Part shown: one piece after another, positions 43,434 to 52,553 of the stretch
How the letters are laid out: each line of letters opens with the position of its first letter
Position numbering within the stretch: position 1 is the first letter of the stretch
Assembly: GCF_000325705.1 (NCBI RefSeq)
Contig: NC_019904.1
Coordinates: 3,722,001-3,786,000 of the forward strand
Reading direction: 5' to 3'
Source of the DNA: Echinicola vietnamensis DSM 17526
Lineage (GTDB): Bacteria; Bacteroidota; Bacteroidia; Cytophagales; Cyclobacteriaceae
Length of the DNA stretch: 64,000 nt
Program-made: the position numbers and the translations under genes
The notes under the pieces: model-generated
Seen by the model: only the letters and a program-made list of their open reading frames with translations
The model's database searches: none
What the model was told of the DNA's origin: nothing

Positions 43434-44782
43434 ATGTTCGATACGGAAATAAAATCATTAAAATCACTTAACCACTACCTCCTTAAACTGGTAGAAAGCC
43501 GTCTATGGCTTAAAGTAATCATTGCTTTGTTGTTAGGTGTTGGATTTGGTCTGTTATTGAGTCCACAAAATGGATGGATTTCTAAAGAAACAGCAGATAT
43601 CGCGGGGAATTGGCTGGCATTGCCCGGTGTACTATTTCTGAAACTGGTTCAAATGATTATGATTCCGTTGATTGTGGCTTCCATCATCACAGGAATCGCA
43701 AGTAATGATAAGGACAGTTTAAAAAAATTAGGTGGTGGTGTTTTACTATATTTTTTGGGCACAACAATAGTTTCGGTTAGCATTGGTACGATACTATCCC
43801 AAATTTTTAGACCGGGTCGTTTTCTTCATCAACAAGCACTAAAAGAGCATAATGAAATTACGGCAGTTTCAACTGATGAACCCGAGCTTTCCTTCGGAGT
43901 TGAAACGATTCCTGATGCCATCTCAAACCTGCTTCCTGAAAATCCATTGGCATCTATGGTAAGTGGTGAAATGTTAAGTATTGTGATTTTCACAATCATT
44001 ATTGGTGTAGCTGTGCTATCTCTTGAAAATGATTTACTGCGCCCAGTAAAGCTGCTTCTAAGTGCCATTCAGGAAGTCTGTATGACGGTGGTAAAATGGT
44101 CTATGTTATTAGTCCCTATTGCTGTTTTCGGACTTATGGCACAGCTTACCTCTAGTGTTGGTTTGAGTTCTCTATCTGGCCTCACCTACTATGTGGGTGT
44201 CGTCTTGCTCGGTCTGTTATTCTTAGTAATTTTCTATTTAGGGCTAATTGTGCTTCTTGGAAAAGCAAACCCTATGCATTTCTTAAAAAAAATAAGGGAC
44301 GTTCAATTATTGGCTTTTTCAACCACAAGCTCTGCCGCTGTGATGCCACTTTCTCTTCAAACAGCCGAAGAAAAACTAAAGGTGGACAAGACCATTAGCA
44401 ATTTTATCATTCCCATTGGCGCAACCGTCAATATGGATGGAACAGCACTCTATCAAACGATAACAACCCTTTTTATAGCCAAGCCTATGGACTGGAAATG
44501 AGTTTGCTCAATATTATTGTGGTCATTGTAACCATCGTTGCTGCTTCAATCGGCACACCTGCCATTCCCGGAGGTGGTGTGGTGATACTCGCTTCTGTTT
44601 TGGGAAGTGTCGGTATTCCAGCCGAAGGCATCATCATTATCATTGGTGTAGAAAGATTGTTGGGAATGTTCAGGACTGCTGTAAACGTAATGGGTGACCT
44701 TACAGCTTGTATGGTTTTTAATAGGTTGTATGATATAAAAATACTGAAATTCTTAAAAAAGAAGCTTTATAACTATGGATAG
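43434..44782 (+). pseudogene. Dicarboxylate/amino-acid:cation symporter broken by one-base frameshift
   Basis: A DAACS (GltP-like) transporter split into two frames: 43434-44501 (355 residues, ending FIAKPMDWK) and 44498-44782 (94 residues). Adding one C in ATAGCCAAGCC at 44478-44481 restores FIAQAYGLEMSLLN and an uninterrupted 449-residue protein with the family motifs MDGTALYQ, ASIGTPAIPGGG and RTAVNVMGD. A CCC to CC loss is thus the simplest cause, either a real mutation or a sequencing error. The second part overlaps the phosphofructokinase start by 8 bases. Confidence 0.88.
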
Positions 44783-45746
44783 TACTATAAAACATATAGG
44801 TGTATTTACCTCTGGAGGTGATAGTCCAGGGATGAATGCAGCCTTGTACGCCATTACAAAAACGGCTGAAGTAAATGGTATAAACGTAAGCGGCTTTCGA
44901 AAAGGATATGAAGGATTGATAGACGGTGACTTGGTTCAATTAAAATCACACGAATTACAAAAACTGACCCAAAAGGGTGGCACTATCCTTAAGACAGCCC
45001 GAAGCAAACGTTTTCTCGAACTGGAAGGTCGAAAAAAAGCCTTGCAAACTCTAAATGTAAACAAAATAGACGCTTTAATTGCCATTGGTGGTGATGGTAC
45101 ATTTAAAGGATTACTTGCTTTTTCAGAGATATGCGATATCCCATTCATAGGGATTCCCGGAACTATTGATAACGATATTTCGGGTACGGATTACACCCTT
45201 GGTTTTGATTCCGCAGTTAACACAGCCATTGAAAATATTGATAAAATAAGGGATACTGCCGAATCCCATAACCGTGTGTTCATTGTTGAAGTAATGGGAA
45301 GGGATTCGGGTTACATCGGTATTCATTCTGGATTGATGGTTGGTGCGGACGCCATATTAATTCCGGAGAGCGGTACGGACTTTATTAACCTTTTGGGTAA
45401 GGTGAAAAATTACGATAGCGAGGATGCTTTTCTAATCGTAGTTTCTGAAGGTGACGAAATTGGTGCCGATCTTGTTTCTTCAAAAATAAAGGAAGTCAAT
45501 CCCAATGTCGATTTACGCATAACAAAGCTTGGCCACATACAGCGAGGTGGAAATCCTTCTGCTTTGGATAGAATGTTGGGCATAAGGCTTGGGGTGGAAG
45601 CCGTAAAATCGCTTTTACAAAGTAAAAAGAATGTAATGATCGGGATTTTAAACAATCAATTGCACTTAACCCCTTTTAATGAGGTGGTCAAGCAACATCA
45701 GGTCAATAAAGAATTGCACGAACTTTTAGAACTATTTGGAACATAA
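44775..45746 (+). CDS. pfkA: ATP-dependent 6-phosphofructokinase
   Basis: A 323-residue PfkA. Motifs: TSGGDSPGMNA (12-22), GGDGT (105-109), PGTIDND (128-134), MGRDSGYIG and GHIQRGG. Gly108 and the Gly in PGTIDND are the residues of ATP-type enzymes; pyrophosphate-type enzymes have Asp and Lys at these places. It phosphorylates fructose-6-phosphate, the substrate-producing step for the aldolase upstream. Its ATG lies inside the end of the symporter gene. Confidence 0.95.
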   Translation: MDSTIKHIGVFTSGGDSPGMNAALYAITKTAEVNGINVSGFRKGYEGLIDGDLVQLKSHELQKLTQKGGTILKTARSKRFLELEGRKKALQTLNVNKIDALIAIGGDGTFKGLLAFSEICDIPFIGIPGTIDNDISGTDYTLGFDSAVNTAIENIDKIRDTAESHNRVFIVEVMGRDSGYIGIHSGLMVGADAILIPESGTDFINLLGKVKNYDSEDAFLIVVSEGDEIGADLVSSKIKEVNPNVDLRITKLGHIQRGGNPSALDRMLGIRLGVEAVKSLLQSKKNVMIGILNNQLHLTPFNEVVKQHQVNKELHELLELFGT

Positions 45747-45749
45747 ATT

Positions 45750-46745
45750 ATGAAAACAACAATATACAGCACACATAAATTCGATAAGCCTTCCATTGAA
45801 AACGCTAATAAAGGAAAACATCAATTGAATTTTCTGGAATTTAGGCTAACAAAGGAAACCGCCTTATTGGCAGAAGGTTCAAAGGCCATAGCACTTTTCT
45901 CAAATGACGATGCCTCTTCGGAAGTTTTGGATATTTTACACAAACTAGGCATAAAATTTATCGCATTACGTTCGGCAGGTTTCAATCACGTCGATTTAGA
46001 AAAAGCAGCTGAATTGAATATAAAAGTGGCACGTGTCCCAGCCTATTCACCTTATGCCATTGCAGAACATACAATGGCTTTGATACTTGCATTAAACCGA
46101 AGACTGATTAAAGCCCACAATAGAGTGCGCGAACAAAACTTTTCATTAAACGGTCTCACTGGTTTTGACCTAAATGGGAAAACCGTTGGCGTGATTGGAA
46201 CAGGAAAAATAGGGTCTGTACTCGTAAAAATACTTCACGGATTCGGCTGCAATATTCTTGCCCAGGATATAGAAGAAAGCAAAGACCTAATTGATAAATA
46301 TGGCCTAATCTATTCAGATTGTGCGACGCTCTGTAAGCACGCAGATATAATAAGCCTGCACGTGCCATTAAAAGCTTCAACAAAACATTTAATAAATAAA
46401 GAGCATATAGCACTAATGAAATCTGGAGTAATGCTCATCAATACAAGTCGTGGTGGGTTGGTGGACACCAAGGCAGTTATCGAAGGATTGAAAACTAAAA
46501 AAATAGGGTATTTAGGACTGGATGTTTATGAGGAAGAAGAAGGATTGTTCTTTGAAGACCATTCCGATGACATTTTGCAAGACGATGTGATTGCACGCTT
46601 AATGACTTTCAACAATGTACTAATTACAAGCCATCAAGCTTTTTTAACCAAAACCGCATTGACCAATATTGCAGAAACAACCATATATAATCTGGATTGT
46701 TTTGAAAAACAAAAACCTTCTGGAAATGAAATTAGCATTAATTAA
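45750..46745 (+). CDS. D-lactate dehydrogenase-type 2-hydroxyacid dehydrogenase
   Basis: A 331-residue D-isomer-specific 2-hydroxyacid dehydrogenase. NAD-binding GTGKIGSVLVKILHGFG (about 150-166), catalytic Arg in NTSRGGLVDT, Glu in DVYEEEEG, and His in TSHQAFLT; the last form and overall length fit LdhA. It would reduce pyruvate to D-lactate and regenerate NAD for GAPDH. It begins 3 bases after pfkA. Confidence 0.88.
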   Translation: MKTTIYSTHKFDKPSIENANKGKHQLNFLEFRLTKETALLAEGSKAIALFSNDDASSEVLDILHKLGIKFIALRSAGFNHVDLEKAAELNIKVARVPAYSPYAIAEHTMALILALNRRLIKAHNRVREQNFSLNGLTGFDLNGKTVGVIGTGKIGSVLVKILHGFGCNILAQDIEESKDLIDKYGLIYSDCATLCKHADIISLHVPLKASTKHLINKEHIALMKSGVMLINTSRGGLVDTKAVIEGLKTKKIGYLGLDVYEEEEGLFFEDHSDDILQDDVIARLMTFNNVLITSHQAFLTKTALTNIAETTIYNLDCFEKQKPSGNEISIN

Positions 46746-46763
46746 TAGTTAAAAACAAATATT

Positions 46764-47594
46764 ATGAAAAACATACTCGTACCAACAGACTTTTCAAAAA
46801 ATTGCAATAAAGCAGAAGAACTCGGAATTGAAATGGCAAAGCTTTACAATTCCGAAATCCATTTTTTCCATTTGATGAAAACCTCTGTTGATTGGGTAAA
46901 ACTGGATAAACAAAAAGAAAAAAGGTATCCCGAAACTTTAAAGGAAATTGGAGTCGTTAAATCAAAATTGCGGGAACTGGAAAAAAAGGCTGAGCACGAA
47001 GGTCTTAAATGTCGAACTTTTCTTCAATTTGATTCGGGACAGAAAGATATTTTAGAACATTCTGGTCATTTCCATCACGATTTTATAGTTACGGGAAGTA
47101 GTGGCACCCGAGGCGGTATACGTGAGTTAATGGGAAGCAACGTAGAAAAAATTGTTAGGAAAGCTGATGTACCGGTTGTTGTAGTCAAGGATGAAGAAGT
47201 ATCCTTTCCTTTTAAGGATATCGTTTTTGTTTCAGATTTTCTTCAAGATGTAAGCGATGCATTTAAGCAGGTTATTTCGATTGCTGAAAAATGCGGTGCA
47301 CATATCCATTTATTGAGGGTCAATACTCAGACCGATTTTAACAGTATAGAACAAGGGTTGGATCCCATCAAGGAGTTCCTGAAAAAATTCCCCGATTTGG
47401 ATAACTTCTCAATGAATGTATATAACGAACAAGACGTAGAAACAGGGATAAACAATTTTTTACGATATAAAAATGCCGATTTAATCGCAATGTGTACTCA
47501 CGGACGTACAGGCTTTTTAAGCTTATTCTCTAAAAGCATCGCAGAGGGTGTAACCAATCACTCCGAATTACCAGTAATGACTATTAAAATGTAA
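46764..47594 (+). CDS. Universal stress protein, two domains
   Basis: 276 residues with two Usp units. The first has VTGSSGTRGGIRELMGS (about 111-127), a full nucleotide-binding loop; the second ends MCTHGRTGFLSLFSKSIAEG, a weaker match. The opening is MKNILVPTDFSKNC. It lies 2 bases before the ATP-cone gene, another predicted adenine-nucleotide sensor. Confidence 0.9.
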   Translation: MKNILVPTDFSKNCNKAEELGIEMAKLYNSEIHFFHLMKTSVDWVKLDKQKEKRYPETLKEIGVVKSKLRELEKKAEHEGLKCRTFLQFDSGQKDILEHSGHFHHDFIVTGSSGTRGGIRELMGSNVEKIVRKADVPVVVVKDEEVSFPFKDIVFVSDFLQDVSDAFKQVISIAEKCGAHIHLLRVNTQTDFNSIEQGLDPIKEFLKKFPDLDNFSMNVYNEQDVETGINNFLRYKNADLIAMCTHGRTGFLSLFSKSIAEGVTNHSELPVMTIKM

Positions 47595-47596
47595 CA

Positions 47597-48442
47597 ATGA
47601 ATAAATCAGTCTTAATAAAAAAATACTCTGGAGACGTCGTTGAATTTGATGTGGACAAACTCATCAATTCCCTGAAACGGTCTCAGGCAAGCGATACTGT
47701 GGTTCAGCAAATTGTTGAACAAGTTGAAGGGCAACTTTATGATGGAATTACCACAAAAAAAATCTATCAGATGGCATTCAAAATACTTAAAAGTAAATCA
47801 AGGGTAAGTGCCTCAAAATACAAGCTCAAAAAGGCGATTATGGAATTAGGGCCATCAGGATTTCCTTTTGAAAAATTTGTCGGTAAGATTTTAGAGATGG
47901 AAGGCTTTAGTACAAACGTGGGAGTTATTGTTCAAGGTAATTGTGTACAGCACGAAGTTGATGTAATCGCCGAAAAAGAAAACAAACACTATATGATTGA
48001 ATGCAAATACCATAGCGACCAAGGTAGGTTTTGTAATGTAAAAATCCCATTATATATCCATTCACGGTTTTTGGACGTAGAAAAGCAATGGGAACACCAA
48101 AAAGGTCACGAGGCTAAACTTCATAAAGGAGGTGTGTACACCAATACGCGTTTCACAACCGATGCCATTCAGTACGGGAAATGTGTTGGAATGCTTATGA
48201 GCAGTTGGGATTATCCAAGAGGAAATGGTCTCAAGGACAGAATAGATAACTCTGGGCTACATCCCTTAACCGCTTTAACAACACTTACCAAAGCTGAAAA
48301 AACAAAATTATTGGATGAAGGCATCGTGCTCTGTAAAGAGCTTCACGAAAGTCCGAAGCTCTTGGAAAAAATAGGAATTGATAAAAAAAGACATAAAAAG
48401 ATTCTTGAAGATTCAGAAAAATTATGTTCAGTACATCAATAA
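47597..48442 (+). CDS. ATP-cone domain fused to PD-(D/E)XK nuclease-like domain
   Basis: 281 residues. Residues about 1-88 are an ATP-cone (VLIKKYSGDVVEFDVDKLIN, ASKYKLKKAIMELGPSG), the regulatory nucleotide-binding domain of ribonucleotide reductases and NrdR. Residues about 89-200 resemble Mrr-type restriction endonucleases, with D122 (HEVDVI) and E135/K137 (IECKY). The C-terminal part is helical. The pairing suggests nuclease activity gated by ATP/dATP or AMP level. No methyltransferase is near, so it is not an ordinary restriction enzyme. Confidence 0.8.
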   Translation: MNKSVLIKKYSGDVVEFDVDKLINSLKRSQASDTVVQQIVEQVEGQLYDGITTKKIYQMAFKILKSKSRVSASKYKLKKAIMELGPSGFPFEKFVGKILEMEGFSTNVGVIVQGNCVQHEVDVIAEKENKHYMIECKYHSDQGRFCNVKIPLYIHSRFLDVEKQWEHQKGHEAKLHKGGVYTNTRFTTDAIQYGKCVGMLMSSWDYPRGNGLKDRIDNSGLHPLTALTTLTKAEKTKLLDEGIVLCKELHESPKLLEKIGIDKKRHKKILEDSEKLCSVHQ

Positions 48443-48482
48443 AAAACAATGCAACAATCAGTAATTCTAAATAAAAAATCAA

Positions 48483-48737
48483 ATGAAAAAAGAAGATTCA
48501 CAACAACAGAACCAATTAGATTTTGAGCCGTTTTACGAAGCTCTCGAAGACGAGCCAAAATTACTTGAAGAAGCCTTAGAAATACTATTGGATATGGTAG
48601 AGTTAGAACCCAACTCAATTAAGAAGATAGCACTTTATATCAAAGAGGATTCACGAAATCTATATAATGAGATAACAAAATTATACAAATCGAGCCAAAA
48701 CCAAAGCAATACACCGTCCTGCTGTGGTGGACACTAA
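48483..48737 (+). CDS. Small acidic protein ending CCGGH
   Basis: 84 residues, strongly acidic and helical (EPFYEALEDEPKLLEEALEI) with a flexible tail ending SCCGGH, which could bind a metal. No family is recognised. It lies between the ATP-cone nuclease and the beta-CASP gene in the same transcription direction with short gaps. Confidence 0.65.
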   Translation: MKKEDSQQQNQLDFEPFYEALEDEPKLLEEALEILLDMVELEPNSIKKIALYIKEDSRNLYNEITKLYKSSQNQSNTPSCCGGH

Positions 48738-48749
48738 ATAAATGCTATA

Positions 48750-50129
48750 ATGATGACAAACAACAAAATAAACATCCATTTTTTAGGAGCGGCAGGCACA
48801 GTAACCGGTTCAAAATATCTGGTTGATACAGGAGATAGAAAGATACTGATAGACTGCGGTCTTTTTCAGGGATTGAAGGAATTGCGCCTTAAAAACTGGG
48901 AGTATCCACCCGTTAATGTTGCTGATATTGACGCTGTTTTGCTCACCCACGGCCATATGGACCATACAGGGTATTTGCCGAGATTGGTAAAGCAAGGTTT
49001 CAAAGGGCCCATTTACGGCACCAATCCCACCTTGGACATCGCAAAAATCATATTGAATGATAGTGCCAAAATACAAGAACAGGAAGCCGAACGTGCCAAT
49101 AAAGAGGGCTATTCCAAACACAGTCCTGCGGAACCACTTTACGATTTAAATGATGTAGAAAAAACAATCCCTTACTTCAAAGGAGTACCACCCTCGCAAT
49201 GGCTACCCATTCTCAAAGATGTGAAAGCGAGGTTTCAATACAACGGACACATCCTTGGTGCCACATACATTGAGTTAGATATACGCGGAAAACGTTTCGT
49301 ATTTTCTGGCGATATAGGCAGAACAAACGATTTATTACTGTTTCCGCCATTAAAGCCAAAAGAAGCAGATGTATTATTTATTGAATCCACCTACGGAGGA
49401 AGATTTCATCCTGATGAAGTAGAAGCACTTCCACAAATTGAAAAATTGGTCAATGACACCATCAACAGAGGTGGCAGCTTGTTTGTCCCAAGTTTTTCGG
49501 TAGAACGTGCCCAATTGATGATGCTTATTTTTTGGAGGTTACTCAAGGAAAACAAAATCCCCAAAGTACAAATGATAATGGACAGCCCGATGGGTGCCAA
49601 CGTATTGGAACTGTTTCATAGAACTCGGGATTGGCACAGATTGGAAGACAATGAATGTGACGAAATGTGCTCATACTTTACAGTCATTAGCAGCTATCGT
49701 GAAACAATGGAATTAAGAACAGATAACAAACCCAAAATCGTGATTGCAGGAAGCGGAATGCTCACAGGCGGAAGAATGCTTAACTATCTTGAAACACAGG
49801 CACAAAATCCAAATAACACCTTACTTTTTGTAGGCTATCAAGCTGAAGGCACTCGTGGCAGAAAATTATTGGAAGGTGAAAAAGAACTAAAAGTATATGG
49901 AAAATGGGTGCCGTTTAAAATGCAAGTAGCAGAAATTGAAGGGCTGTCGGCACACGCAGACCACGCAGAGCTTATGGACTGGATGGACAGTATAAAAAAC
50001 AAACCCAAACGCATTTTCATTATACACGGTGAAAAAGAGAGTGCAGAAGCATTGCAAAAAGGCATCAAGGAAACTTATGGGTGGGATGCAGAAATTCCGC
50101 AATTATACACCATCGAAGAAATAGAATAA
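48750..50129 (+). CDS. Metallo-beta-lactamase/beta-CASP ribonuclease-type protein
   Basis: A 459-residue RNA-processing exo/endonuclease of the Ysh1/CPSF73-like group. The zinc motif is H67-G-H69-M-D71-H72; later marks are FSGDIGR, SGMLTGGR in the beta-CASP region, and SAHAD and IIHGE near the end. Similar proteins act on RNA 3' ends. Bacterial copies are found beside the AMP phosphorylase and PRPP synthase genes in other stress clusters as far as I recall. Here the AMP phosphorylase gene follows by 21 bases. Confidence 0.9.
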   Translation: MMTNNKINIHFLGAAGTVTGSKYLVDTGDRKILIDCGLFQGLKELRLKNWEYPPVNVADIDAVLLTHGHMDHTGYLPRLVKQGFKGPIYGTNPTLDIAKIILNDSAKIQEQEAERANKEGYSKHSPAEPLYDLNDVEKTIPYFKGVPPSQWLPILKDVKARFQYNGHILGATYIELDIRGKRFVFSGDIGRTNDLLLFPPLKPKEADVLFIESTYGGRFHPDEVEALPQIEKLVNDTINRGGSLFVPSFSVERAQLMMLIFWRLLKENKIPKVQMIMDSPMGANVLELFHRTRDWHRLEDNECDEMCSYFTVISSYRETMELRTDNKPKIVIAGSGMLTGGRMLNYLETQAQNPNNTLLFVGYQAEGTRGRKLLEGEKELKVYGKWVPFKMQVAEIEGLSAHADHAELMDWMDSIKNKPKRIFIIHGEKESAEALQKGIKETYGWDAEIPQLYTIEEIE

Positions 50130-50150
50130 ATCACAACAATCAAAAAAAAT

Positions 50151-51653
50151 ATGGACACACACTCAAACATATTAAAATACAAACACCTCGGCATCTATAC
50201 CCAAAACGAGAATGTAGTGTATATGCGCGAAGATTGCCACGTTTGTATTTCAGAAGGGTTTGAGGCACTTACCCGAATAAGAATATCCAATGCAAATACA
50301 TCAATCGTGGCAAGTCTTAATGTTTTGAATTCTGATATCTTGTTGCCCAATGAAATCGGACTATCAGATGCTGCTGCGAAAAAACTCAATGTGTCCCAAA
50401 ACGATACATTGTATGTTTCCCATTTAGAACCTATAGAATCGTTAAGCCACGTCAGGGCAAAAATCTATAACAAAAAACTGGATTATAAGGCCTATAACAA
50501 CATCATAACCGATATCGTTGAAGGCGATTATTCCAACATCCATCTTTCGGCATTTATTACTGCCTGTGCTGGCGACCGAATGGATATTGATGAAATAAGT
50601 GACCTTACTAAAGCAATGATTGCTTCCGGAAAGCAACTGAACTGGAACAAGGATATCGTGGTCGACAAACATTGTATTGGTGGTTTACCAGGCAATAGAA
50701 CAACCCCATTGGTAGTAGCCATTGTTGCCGCGTATGGGCTTACTATGCCAAAAACATCCTCACGGGCAATCACTTCACCAGCAGGCACAGCAGATACAAT
50801 GGAAGTACTGACCAATGTTACGCTCTCTTCCGAGGAAATAAAGACCGTAGTAGAAAAAGAAGGCGGATGTTTTGTTTGGGGCGGTACAGCGCAGTTAAGT
50901 CCTGCCGATGATGTGCTCATTAAAATTGAAAAAGCCTTGGATATTGATAGCGAAGGTCAGCTCATTGCTTCAGTACTCTCTAAAAAGGCAGCAGCTGGTT
51001 CTACTCACGTGGTCATTGATATTCCCGTGGGAGAAACCGCCAAGGTTCGCAGTACCGAAATGGCAGAAAAACTAAAAAATCATATGGAAACTGTTGGAAC
51101 TGCTGTTGGGTTGAATGTAAAAGTTGTAGTTACGGATGGCACTCAGCCGGTTGGAAGGGGTATCGGTCCAACATTAGAAGCCATAGATATATTAAAAGTT
51201 TTGAAAAATGAGGAAGATGCACCTAAAGACTTAACAGAAAGAGCGTTGCTTTTAGCTACTGAACTATTAGAACTTTCTGGAAAAGTAGAAAAAGGGAAGG
51301 GACTGGAAACCGCACATAAAATTCTCAAATCTGGAAAAGCATATGAAAAATTCATAGCCATTTGTAAGGCGCAAGGTCAATTTTCAAAACCAGTTTTAGC
51401 ACCTTATAAAATTGAAATTAAAGCTGAAAAGTCAGGCGTTTTGCAACGAATTGATAACCGAAAAATCGCAAAACTTGCCAAGCTTTCTGGAGCACCACAA
51501 TCTAAATCGGCAGGGATTCTTTTGAATGTCCATTTAAATGAAAAAATTGAAATAGACCAATTGTTATATACCATATATGCTGAATCCAAAGGCGAACTCA
51601 ACTATGCTCTGGAATATAAAAACAACCATAATGACATCATAACTATAATTTAA
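50151..51653 (+). CDS. deoA: AMP phosphorylase (archaeal DeoA type)
   Basis: A 500-residue enzyme. The N-terminal domain of about 80 residues preceding the thymidine-phosphorylase core is the mark of archaeal AMP phosphorylases (about 503 residues) and is absent from short bacterial DeoA/Pdp. Core motifs: VDKHCIGGLPGNRTTP and SSRAITSPAGTADTMEVL. The known archaeal reaction is AMP + phosphate to adenine + ribose-1,5-bisphosphate. Ribose-1,5-bisphosphate isomerase and RubisCO, which follow in archaea, are not in this window; a PRPP synthase gene follows 6 bases on instead. Confidence 0.9.
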   Translation: MDTHSNILKYKHLGIYTQNENVVYMREDCHVCISEGFEALTRIRISNANTSIVASLNVLNSDILLPNEIGLSDAAAKKLNVSQNDTLYVSHLEPIESLSHVRAKIYNKKLDYKAYNNIITDIVEGDYSNIHLSAFITACAGDRMDIDEISDLTKAMIASGKQLNWNKDIVVDKHCIGGLPGNRTTPLVVAIVAAYGLTMPKTSSRAITSPAGTADTMEVLTNVTLSSEEIKTVVEKEGGCFVWGGTAQLSPADDVLIKIEKALDIDSEGQLIASVLSKKAAAGSTHVVIDIPVGETAKVRSTEMAEKLKNHMETVGTAVGLNVKVVVTDGTQPVGRGIGPTLEAIDILKVLKNEEDAPKDLTERALLLATELLELSGKVEKGKGLETAHKILKSGKAYEKFIAICKAQGQFSKPVLAPYKIEIKAEKSGVLQRIDNRKIAKLAKLSGAPQSKSAGILLNVHLNEKIEIDQLLYTIYAESKGELNYALEYKNNHNDIITII

Positions 51654-51659
51654 AAAACT

Positions 51660-52553
51660 ATGAAAACAATATTATTCAGTCTTCCCGGAAACGAAAAACT
51701 CACAGAACTAATGGCTACAAAAATGGATGCTGAAGTGGGCAAAGCCACTTTGCGCAACTTCCCTGATGGAGAATCCTATACACGTATCTTATCTGATGTT
51801 AAAGACAAATGTGTGGTACTGGTATGCACCTTGCACGAACCGGACGAGAAACTGTTGCCTCTATATTTTTTAAGCCACACAGCCAAATCATTGGGAGCAA
51901 TGTGTACCTGTTTGGTAGCACCCTATTTGGCGTATATGCGGCAGGACAAAGTATTTAATGAAGGTGAAGGAGTGACTTCTGGTTTCTTCGGAAAATTGAT
52001 TTCTGGTTTCGCCGATAGCATTACCACAGTTGACCCGCACTTACATAGAATTAGCTCGTTGGGTGAAGTGTATCAAATTCCCAACAAAGTGATTCACGCT
52101 GCCGATGCCATTTCAGATTGGATCAAGGAAAACATTGAAAACCCGGTACTTATCGGACCTGATTCGGAAAGTGAACAATGGGTTTCAGAAGTCGCCAAAA
52201 ATGCTGGAGCACCATTTATAGTATTACAAAAGATGCGCCACGGTGACCGTGATGTAGAGGTCTCTGTTCCCGATGTGGATATATATAAAGATGCTACACC
52301 CATTTTGGTAGATGATATTATTTCCACAGCCCGAACAATGATTGAAACCGTACAACATTTGAAAAAAGCAGGAATGAAACCTCCTATCTGCGTAGGCATT
52401 CACGCCGTTTTTTCAGGAAATTCCTATAAAGATTTATTGGGTTCCGGGGTGGAAAAAATAGTGACTTGTAATACCATCCCGCATCCTTCAAATGGAATAG
52501 ATTTAAGTGATATTATGGCAAAAGAGGTGAAAAAATTAATGCACCAGATATGA
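51660..52553 (+). CDS. prs: Ribose-phosphate pyrophosphokinase (PRPP synthase)
   Basis: 297 residues, slightly shorter than standard bacterial Prs. Motifs: NFPDGES (about 38-44), DPHLHR near residue 123, and the PRPP loop VDDIISTARTM. It makes PRPP from ribose-5-phosphate and ATP. The divergence from housekeeping Prs and its place next to AMP phosphorylase suggest a specialised role in recycling the ribose moiety or rebuilding AMP from adenine. The stop overlaps the next ATG by 4 bases. Confidence 0.9.
   Translation: MKTILFSLPGNEKLTELMATKMDAEVGKATLRNFPDGESYTRILSDVKDKCVVLVCTLHEPDEKLLPLYFLSHTAKSLGAMCTCLVAPYLAYMRQDKVFNEGEGVTSGFFGKLISGFADSITTVDPHLHRISSLGEVYQIPNKVIHAADAISDWIKENIENPVLIGPDSESEQWVSEVAKNAGAPFIVLQKMRHGDRDVEVSVPDVDIYKDATPILVDDIISTARTMIETVQHLKKAGMKPPICVGIHAVFSGNSYKDLLGSGVEKIVTCNTIPHPSNGIDLSDIMAKEVKKLMHQI

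Noticed and set aside
44478..44501. Programmed frameshift in the symporter gene
   Set aside because: No slippery heptamer or following stem is evident, this transporter family is not known for recoding, and a single C deletion explains the break fully.
47597..48442. Ordinary restriction-modification system
   Set aside because: No methyltransferase or specificity gene is nearby and the N-terminal ATP-cone is not a restriction-enzyme feature.
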